Of a stretch of 64,000 nt of DNA, positions 56,878 through 64,000 are shown in pieces. Location of the stretch: NCBI GenBank assembly GCA_916613615.1, contig OU744735.1, positions 52,034,082-52,098,081 of the forward strand, in the 5' to 3' direction. Both the position numbers and the translations under genes were made by a program. The stretch comes from Steromphala cineraria. Its lineage: Eukaryota; Mollusca; Gastropoda; Trochida; Trochidae. The stretch's first letter is position 1. Each line of letters opens with the position of its first letter. The notes beneath the pieces are model-generated. The model saw only the letters and a program-made list of their open reading frames with translations. It made no database searches and was not told where the DNA came from.

Positions 56878-57081
56878 CTGCATGCTGTGACTGATGATGT
56901 CTCGCTCAGACAGAATCTCAGATAAGTTTGTGGTGCCCAGTACATTCCTGAGAGTGGTCTGAGCCAAAAGCTGTGTGGAGTTTGGCGCGTTTTCAACATT
57001 TGCAAAGGACACTGTTGGGTTGTAGATCCGGTAATACACTACATCATCCACTGATACGGTCACGCTGTCTCGTGTCAAAAC
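56878..57081 (-). CDS. Stomatin/MEC-2-like protein, SPFH-domain exon (first exon visible)
   Basis: A 68-codon exon between acceptor TTTTCCAG and donor CAG/GTGAGA, phase 0 at both ends. It reads VLTRDSVTVSVDDVVYYRIY, NPTVSFANVENAPNSTQLLA, QTTLRNVLGTTNLSEILSER, DIISHSMQ. TRDSVTVSVDDVVYYR and the LAQTTLR...LSEILSERD block are signatures of the SPFH/band 7 core. The usual N-terminal parts (cytosolic leader, membrane hairpin and the first SPFH strand) are not in this exon, and I found no match for them in 57.1-64 kb; they lie beyond the window or in exons I missed. Introns upstream would include the Penelope-like element. Confidence 0.96.
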
Positions 57082-57084
57082 CTG

Positions 57085-59300
57085 GAAAACATTTATAAAC
57101 GTGTGAAACATTATAAAAATAAAAGTGACCAAACCAAAATCACAAAAACAAATCTCTCGATGCCCATCAAGAAACGGAACAGGCATCTGTCACCAGTTTT
57201 AACCTTTTACAACAAGTTTCAAGAATGGCTATAATTTTTTGTTATTTAGCAGTTAAATTGCTTATTTACCGGTATATCTGATACCAAAGCAGTACTTAAG
57301 CGTGCTATGAGGGAATCTTTATAGTAACATTTAACTCGGCATCATGGAATAACCTTCAACAATAAAATAGACCTATGGACTGGACAGGCAATACATATTT
57401 AGTTGAATTTCAATGTAGTATTACATCCTTCCAGTAGAACACTTACAACAGGTAAACTTGTCAAAGTGAAAAATAGTTCAAAAATAGACATTTTCAAGGA
57501 ATCTTTGAAAATGTTTGGATCAAATAAATAGAGAAATTATGGTAACTAGTATTTGTTAATTGACTTAAATTACTTATTTTTAAGAAGAGCATATCTATTC
57601 ATATAAATAAAACATGGAACTCATTTCTATGGAGCTGCTTATGATCCAGGGTTCATACAGCCAAGAGACCCACTATTCAAGCACTTTTCAGGACATAGAA
57701 TGTGTTTTCAAGCACTGCATTTTGATTATAGTAAAACATAAAGTGAAACTAAAACTGTTTACTTATGACAAGAGTCACCCATATCAAGATATACAAAATG
57801 TGCATTAGACGGTACCATGTTTTAATCAAAGGTTGATAATTCTAGATTAGCTCATTGATGATGAATCTATTTGTTTTCAATATATTAGGATTTTAAAATC
57901 TATTAATTTCTAATGATTTATGGATAATGTATGATTTTCAAGCCATTTTCAAGGACAATCTCTAAATTCTCTCCTGGATTATTCAGGCACTTTCAGCAAA
58001 ACGTGATAAATTGAAGCACTTTTCATTTCATTTTGCCCAATTCAAGCACTTTCAAATGTGCAGAACCTTGTTAGTGCGGCAATCAGACGAGTGCAAAACC
58101 AAGATTGATTAATGCAAGTTACTGCAAATTCCATGGTTTTTCACATTTACATACTTAAAGCTTTATTTAATCTTATTTCGAGATAAACTGATTTTTATAT
58201 TGAACGAAACATACGTTTGACAGGTTTTATGTTGGACTAGATGGATGTTGATTTATTAGAGTGTTTTCAGTTTGATTTTACATGGTGACTATTTCAGCTT
58301 GTTTGATTTGTTGGATGTTTGACAAGTACTTATTCCTGGCTTGATATTAGTTAAGTTGGCTGTCGGTTAGTATTTGTTTGTCTGGCTGGGTGTAAAACTA
58401 GTTTGATGTTGGACAAGTACTTTATTTGACTGGTAAAAGTAGTTGGATGTTACTCCAGGTGGATGTTTGACAAGTACTCTGTTTGACTTATTGAACGTTC
58501 GTCTAGTTTTATGTTTGACAAATTCTATAGATAGATATATAGATCTATCTAAATTCTTAGATATATGTATATATAGTTAATCATCATCATAATGCGTTAG
58601 ACCATCGTCAACGTCAAGGTGACATAATTGACCGAGAAAACCATATCGGCATATTCGATATATGCTAATTTAACATGGCGTTGACAACGTCGGATTTAGC
58701 ATATATATAACTTTCAATTTCATAGTGAGCTTAAGGATCTCTTGTCATTGATTATCGGTTCATCGATTTTTTAGAATAAAGTTGAAAGGTCCAGTAATAT
58801 TCGCTCATTAAGAAAGATGAAGGGTTTGCAGGATAAATAAAACAGCCGTCATCTGACGTCATATTGTAGTTCTGTAAAACATTCCTCTTGTAATTTGTCA
58901 TATATCATATGTTAACCATATTTTCTGTATTGTAACAGAATGGAAGAATTTTATGTGTAGAAACAATTTTTTGTGATGGCCCCCTAGCCATATATTGTGG
59001 GCAAACATCCTTCATTTTTAATATTGCTCATGGATCTGTTTTTGTATCATATCCCTTTAACCGCTAACAAATCATAAGTACGTGACAAGTGACAAATAAA
59101 GCAAGGGGTCGTACATAACGACCGAGGCACCCTATTGAATACACTCAACTTATTGTTAATTCAACAACACTCAACACAAACTTTAAAGCATGAAATCTCC
59201 AGCGAAAAAGTGAAGAAATATGATAATAATAATGTAAAACTTTATTACCTGAGAAGGGAATTAGTTTTGCATACAAGTAAGACGCATGCATCACACAAAC
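57085..59300 (-). other. Probable intron of the stomatin-family gene; degenerate repeats
   Basis: No exon recognised. 58230-58540 holds a degenerate repeat with GGATGTTTGACAAGTACT-like strings (about four). A weak hairpin (TATATGCTAATTT / AAATTAGCATATA-type) is at about 58655-58715. Confidence 0.5.
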
Positions 59301-59326
59301 ACTTGATGCATTGATAGCTCATATTA

Positions 59327-59355
59327 GTATATATATATATATATATATATATATA
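59327..59355. repeat. (TA)n microsatellite at the end of the Penelope-like element
   Basis: About 14 TA repeats, directly past the 3' end (minus strand) of the element. Confidence 0.9.
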
Positions 59356-59739
59356 AGAAAGAGTAAACATCAGATGGTTCGGACTGGATCAATCCTCTTT
59401 AATACGATGAATTCATTTCGACCATTATGTGGGTCTTGTCAAGTATGATACAAATGGAAGGTAACATATACTTATACAGGAACAAAATAATAAATCAATT
59501 CATATAATCAACACATAGTTGTGTGCTCAGATTGACAGTTAAGAAATCAGTCATGTGTTGTCAATCACGTAATGATTGCCCCAAGCACTAATTGCCGGGT
59601 GCAGTTTGAATACAATAGAGTCAGTCAGCAATGACGAATCCGTGTTGTCTTATCAATCACTTGATGGTCAGAGAGGTGTAATTAAACAAGCATGCTAATA
59701 TATCACAATGGTAATCACTTCCTCATGTGAACTAACTGT

Positions 59740-60921
59740 TCATGTCCCACTGTTTAGTGTTGGAGAATATTTTTTGATAAAAATTTTTTCTTTTGTTTCA
59801 AGATTCATAGTTTTTTTTTCTGATTTTGCGTAAACCTTGTAGAAAGGGAAAATATTAAAGTTACCATTGCTACATTGTGCTATGTGTTTGCTTATCTTGA
59901 GGTGGCGGATATTAGGGTCATTAATTTGTTGTTTATGTACCCGTACTCGCGCTTGTAAATTACTTGTTTGTCCTATGTAGGTAAGATTGCATGTAGGGCA
60001 ACGAATTGCATATATTACATCCTTAGATTTGCAATTCATTGTGTGTTTAACTCGGAAATCTTCTCCCGTTTCAAATTTAAAAACTTGACCTTCAATGATA
60101 ACAGAACAAGTGCCGCACCTCTTTTCATGGCATTTTGTTACTTCAGCTTCAGTGTTGTTAGTGCTGAATTTTGCTCTAGTTAAAACCTTTTTAAGGTTAT
60201 TTGGCTGCCGCTTGCTTTTGATGATAAGGGTTTTTTCAAGCATTGCTTTCAGCTTTTTATCTTGGTTTAGAAGGTTTAAGTTATCCTTAATTAGAGGGAA
60301 CATATTGGGGTTATTTGGATTATGGGTACTGACAAATGTTATTGCACGTTTTGGTACCACCTTTTCTTTTGATTTTCTCAATTCTATAATGGTGTGGTTG
60401 GTTGCTTTTTCAATACCCTTGTCTATCATATTTGAAGGGAAAGCCCGTTTTAACAGGGAGTCTTTAAGTTCTTCCAACCTTTTTTGTCGTAACTCACCAT
60501 CCTTTATTTTGGTACATATGCGCCGTGCTAGGCAATAGGGGAGATTTGTTTTTACATGTTTTTCATGAGCACTCTTGAAATGAAGATAAAGTTGTGTGTC
60601 TGTAGGTTTATGATAAATGTCAGTAAAGAGTTTTGTGCCTTCCTTTTTGATAAGGATATCTAAAAATGGAAGTTCCTTGTGATTTGTTTCAATTGTAAAT
60701 TTGATATTTGGATGCATATTCTGCAATAGATTAAAAATATCCAAAATATCTCCCTTAGATGTTTGCCATAAAAGAAAACAATCATCCAGGTATCGTTTCC
60801 ATTTTAAAATGAAATCATCTGTAAATTCATCCCCATACTTGTTTCTCAGTTGTACATAAAGTTTTTCTTCAAGGTATCCTAAGACCAGGTTTGCATACAC
60901 AGGTGCAAATTTCGTTCCCAT
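59740..60921 (-). CDS. PLE polyprotein, C-terminal part: RT thumb side plus GIY-YIG endonuclease
   Basis: A 393-codon intact frame. Residues 1-12 MGTKFAPVYANL are the RT motif after the finger domains; YLDD at 44-47 is the second catalytic Asp pair. A Cys cluster (C264, C269, C272, C297, C308, C311) marks the zinc-binding linker typical of PLEs. The GIY-YIG nuclease follows: IYAI at 303-306, YIG at 315-317, Arg in QARVRVHK at 324-331, and the late Glu in NLETKEKIFIKKYSPTLNSG. The protein start is artificial: the ATG lies at the junction with the inverted segment and the first catalytic RT Asp is absent, so this copy cannot make a full RT. The stop is followed by the 3' UTR. Frame intactness shows the insertion is young. 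Confidence 0.92.
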   Translation of the reverse strand: MGTKFAPVYANLVLGYLEEKLYVQLRNKYGDEFTDDFILKWKRYLDDCFLLWQTSKGDILDIFNLLQNMHPNIKFTIETNHKELPFLDILIKKEGTKLFTDIYHKPTDTQLYLHFKSAHEKHVKTNLPYCLARRICTKIKDGELRQKRLEELKDSLLKRAFPSNMIDKGIEKATNHTIIELRKSKEKVVPKRAITFVSTHNPNNPNMFPLIKDNLNLLNQDKKLKAMLEKTLIIKSKRQPNNLKKVLTRAKFSTNNTEAEVTKCHEKRCGTCSVIIEGQVFKFETGEDFRVKHTMNCKSKDVIYAIRCPTCNLTYIGQTSNLQARVRVHKQQINDPNIRHLKISKHIAQCSNGNFNIFPFYKVYAKSEKKTMNLETKEKIFIKKYSPTLNSGT

Positions 60922-61085
60922 GGCTGACTGACTCTATTGTATTCAAACTGCACCCGGCCATTAGTGCTTGGGGCAATCATTACGTGATTGACAACACATG
61001 ACTGTTTTCTTAACTGTCAATCTGAGTACACAACTATGTGTTGATTATATGAATTGATTTATTATTTTGTTCCTGTATAAGTAAA

Positions 61086-61329
61086 ACTTTTTGACTTCTA
61101 ACTCATTATGGTCATTTGGACTTAGTTTTTTTCGGCAAGCTGTTTTAATGAGTGAAAGAAGCGTCTTTAAAGACCTTTGCCTTAGTTGAATACTGTTAAT
61201 AGCTGGTGCATGGGACCCCCTGGTGTGTGAGATAATAAACTGATTCCGCCAGTGTTGTTTCATGGCATAATCTTTGCTCGTTGAACTTAATGAGGTCTTA
61301 AACTGTTGTAAAGTTCTATTGTAAGCCAT
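61086..61329 (-). pseudogene. Putative N-terminal fragment of the PLE
   Basis: ATG at 61329 opens MAYNRTLQQFKTSLSSTSKD, then QHWRNQFIISHTRGSHAP and a basic tail (KTACRKKLSPNDHNELEVKK) before running into the inverted segment at about 61085. Position and orientation suggest the 5' end of the PLE reading frame. I do not recognise the domain itself; it could be unrelated host sequence. Confidence 0.45.
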
Positions 61330-61335
61330 AGTTGC

Positions 61336-62345
61336 TTGGTCGGTCTATGGAATGAATTGCACGATTGCAAAATGACCCATAGATATAAAGGAGTTAGATT
61401 TGTATTGCGACAATGTTGTTTTCATAATGCTCACATAACTTAGCACCGTCTCGCAATGCGTTAATAAAACAAAAACATTGTACATGCAAACACAAACTGG
61501 TCTTCATTTAAAACTTCCTTTATCTTTATGGACATGTACCTGAATAGTTGATTGATAAAATTATTTTTAAAAAACATGTAAGTATCCGACAAACACCTGT
61601 ACTTCCCAATTAAAAGGGCAATACCAGGCAAGATTTTACCATCACAATATGCCTTTATCAAATTATAGTTACATTACTCATGACCTGTATTGACCTAATA
61701 GTAGGCTACGTTCTTTATAAAAGCGCCCAGCGTGAAGACAATATACCTCTTTGACTTGTTAGAAGTAACACTAAAAACTTACAATGATTTGTTCTTGAGT
61801 GATCTACAAAGTCGAAACTGAAATCAAAACAATCTATAAAATATGATGAAATAACATTATGATGAGAAACACTTTTCAAATCCTGATATTCAGCCTATTT
61901 AAATCAATACATGTTTAATATAAATGTCGAACTTTGCATACATCTACAATGTACTCCTATACATATAGTTTTTGTGCCAAATTCTCATTTCCTGCCATGC
62001 GACTGTATTACCTCTTTACACAAGAGTATTAGTTTCTAATACAAAGAAATCTCTTGATATGAAAATTTATCCATAGTTTTTGAAAATCATATATTTAAAT
62101 TTAAATTCTTATGTTTCTGCATTATGAATAATACGTGGAATGCGAACTCGTCCCTTCAACAAGATATCATTTCAATTGATATTTCCATGACCATCTTCAT
62201 CTTTATAATAAATACATATCATATATTACTCTCTGTCGCACCTTAGCTGTGTCAATGAACACTGTCATTTCCATGAGACCCTGCTTGTTCTTTCATACTG
62301 ACACAATGGACTAGTGACTAGTTACAAACAACGAAAGCCATGTTT
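61336..62345. other. No gene seen
   Basis: AT-rich, short frames only. Confidence 0.4.
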
Positions 62346-62356
62346 CGTGAATGACC

Positions 62357-63027
62357 GGTGATCGGAAAAAAAGTAACAGGAAAAAACGTAACGGAAAAAA
62401 AGTAACAGTTTTTGCTAGGAAAAAAAGTAACAGGAAAAAAAGTAACAGTTTTTTGTTTTGTTTTTTTATTTAATGAGGTTAATGAGGTGATTTTGTTTGA
62501 TCAATTCGTTATATTCTAGATAGTGTTTTAGTCTTGTAGTCGAGTGTTTTACATAGATTTGATGTTTATGAGACTGGTCTATATGAATCGGATTTGGCAG
62601 GGTCTTTTGCCTGTTTGTGTAATGGTATAATAATAATTTCTTTCCAGTCTGTTACATCATTGTTTAGGTTTTGCTCTCAAATATTTTGAAATATTTCCAA
62701 ATTTGCTTTGTTAAAATTCCAACTGTTATGGGTATTGTTTTTGTGTGGTTAAAGGGGTTAAGTTTTGATAGGTAATTATTAAGTAAATGAGTGAGGCCAG
62801 TGTGATAGTAAATGAGGGAGCCCAGTCCAAATGATCAATTAAGGGAGAGTATTATGTTGATATAATTGAGCAGGTGAGAAGGAAACAGTTAATACCAATG
62901 TAATTATGTTGTTTTAAGTAACAAGTGTTTCTTTATATAAGAAGTGTTACTTTTTTTCCTGTTACTTTTTTTCCGTTACTTTTTTTCCTGTTACTTTTTT
63001 TCCTGTAATTTTTTTTTATCTACATTC
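62357..63027. mobile_element. Fold-back element: inverted arrays of GGAAAAAAAGTAACA around a LINE fragment
   Basis: Left end 62363-62450 has five copies of (G)GAAAAAAAGTAAC(A/G); right end 62946-63015 has about five copies of the reverse complement (GTTACTTTTTTTCC). GAATGACC at 62349-62356 and 63028-63035 may be an 8-bp target duplication. Between them the minus strand encodes part of a LINE reverse transcriptase. No transposase. Confidence 0.7.
62500..62900 (-). pseudogene. LINE reverse-transcriptase fragment inside the fold-back element
   Basis: Minus strand reads DWKEIIIIPLHKQAKDPAKS, then DSYRPVS, a stop, TSNLCKTLD. This is the RT finger block (IIPxxKxxKDPxxxxSYRPxSLTSxLCK) of Jockey/I-type LINEs. 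The sequence is short and truncated on both sides, and unlike the other LINE families in this window. Confidence 0.75.
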
Positions 63028-63035
63028 GAATGACC

Positions 63036-64000
63036 ATACCCTTTTTAACACGATGTTCTAGCATCGGTCATTACATAACCATGATAACGTGATTCCAATT
63101 ACATATCCAGGTTATTTTAATAATCAACAAACTAACAAATCACAAACTAAAACATTTAGACAAAGCTCAGTTTGAAAAAATCTATTGCACAGTGTATTTT
63201 TTATCGTTGGCACAGCCCATGTCAATTATAATTATCCTTGAAAATTTGTATATTCTGAATTACTTGAATAACTTTTATAATCTTAAGGCATAATGGATAT
63301 TTTGTGAAGTGAACTGTTTCCCTCAACCAGATAATTATTGATTTGTGAAGAACGGTTTTCATCTCTGTCGCAGTTTACATGTAACTATCAATGTTATTTA
63401 AGATTACCGGCTATAATACTCAACCCTTTTGCGCATGCGCGAGAATCTCTCCGGGTAATGAACTAATTTTATAAATATGTCTGTAGGAGCAGATCTTTAC
63501 ACTCATATAACTAAATAACCCCTGTAAATACCCAAAATTCAAGGTTTAAGGTATAAAGAATAATATAAGCTCTTTACGATGATATATTTCATTTTGATTT
63601 AAATCAATATGTGTTTGTTCCTGACTTTGTTTACCAAAAGCATTTCAAAATACATTCTGCCCTTAACATGTATATTATGATCAGATCTTGCCAAACAGGG
63701 TATCGTTCACAGGCAAAATAAAATATTTCTATTCTTGTGTTTCAAAATTCAAAGTTTGCAATACAAAGACGAACTTCTTTTCTTTACAGAAATATAATAA
63801 AAACTAATTCAACACAATAACCCAGTGTTCCTGCAACGTTTAAAACTAGTGAAAAACAATTAGGAATTCTGTAACATGCTTCGCAGGTCACGAATGTTTG
63901 CTCTACTGTCGGTAATTCGTAGGAGTTGTAGGTCTTTTATTATGTTTGTATTGTAATATTAGCTTGAAATAATTCCCGTTCTCAGCAAACGTGTTCCCAG
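63036..64000. other. No gene seen
   Basis: AT-rich, with the NRF-1-type site as the only notable motif. Confidence 0.4.
63430..63441. promoter_or_regulatory. NRF-1-type palindrome TGCGCATGCGCG
   Basis: A perfect match to the GCGCATGCGC nuclear respiratory factor 1 core in otherwise AT-rich DNA. Such sites usually sit in promoters; no transcript start could be assigned. It might belong to the upstream part of the minus-strand stomatin-family gene or a gene outside the window. Confidence 0.3.

Larger units (their letters stand above)
59360..61335 (-). mobile_element. Penelope-like element (PLE) with inverted flanking repeats
   Basis: Minus-strand order: N-terminal fragment (61329-61086), inverted segment (61085-60922), RT C-terminal half plus GIY-YIG endonuclease (60921-59740), 3' UTR containing the partner of the inverted segment (about 59628-59460), conserved 3' region (about 59450-59360). 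The inverted segments (about 162 bp) differ at three sites only, about 98% identity. PLE copies with direct or inverted terminal repeats and 5' truncation are well known. The high identity indicates a recent event. It probably lies within an intron of the stomatin-family gene. Confidence 0.9.

Noticed and set aside
60095..60538. 147-codon plus-strand frame
   Set aside because: Antisense shadow of the Penelope-like ORF.

Overview
The window is AT-rich eukaryotic nuclear DNA with spliced genes, tRNA-derived SINEs, several classes of non-LTR retrotransposon, a Penelope-like element and long tandem arrays. A composite repeat at about 46.9-48.1 kb (156-bp units, an ACGG-type microsatellite, a terminal hairpin) looks like the 'pearl' elements of bivalves. 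I therefore infer a mollusc, probably a bivalve. Protein-coding content is very low.

Layout. 0-3 kb: minus-strand LINE endonuclease fragment abutting the 3' tail of a plus-strand LINE, then ~150-bp and ~62-bp tandem repeats and a hairpin. 4-8.9 kb: decayed plus-strand APE-type LINE with a 2A-like motif upstream, carrying two nested insertions, one a 284-bp Mutator-like MITE with a 9-bp target duplication. 9-15.4 kb: GC-rich 45-bp minisatellite and block X, which contains a full-length dead Tc1 element, a palindromic MITE, tRNA-like pieces and a putative secreted-protein exon. 15.7-17.1 kb: four 50-bp modules bounded by GTGGGCCCAC-type palindromes, interleaved with ~63-bp repeats. 18.2-30.5 kb: 12 kb of mostly non-coding DNA bounded by inverted GGAAAGG-rich repeats; it holds a candidate first exon with promoter motifs, a candidate terminal exon and clusters of homeodomain-type sites. 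30.6-35.1 kb: minus-strand LINE with a second Mutator-like MITE, then block X' (minisatellite plus a second copy of the secreted-protein exon and an empty Tc1 site). 35.6-38.1 kb: 46-bp satellite. 38.2-40 kb: a SINE and an ankyrin-repeat coding exon. 40.4-43 kb: minus-strand LINE and block Y', a duplicate of the left end of the window. 43-51 kb: MITE, pearl-like element and a 123-bp tandem array. 51.4-57.1 kb: the last four coding exons of a stomatin/MEC-2-like gene on the minus strand; the intron before its third-last exon is almost entirely a 32-bp array made from copies of that intron's own 3' splice site. 59.3-61.4 kb: Penelope-like element (minus) with a GIY-YIG endonuclease and 98%-identical inverted flanks. 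62.3-63 kb: fold-back element whose tandem inverted ends enclose a LINE reverse-transcriptase fragment.

The only confidently coding genes are the stomatin-family gene (N-terminal exons missing) and the ankyrin exon. The X/X' secreted-protein exons and two exons in the 23-29 kb region are plausible but unproven. The rest is transposon, tandem repeat or unassigned non-coding DNA. Duplicated blocks supply two pre-insertion sites, which fix the ends of two transposons by direct comparison.
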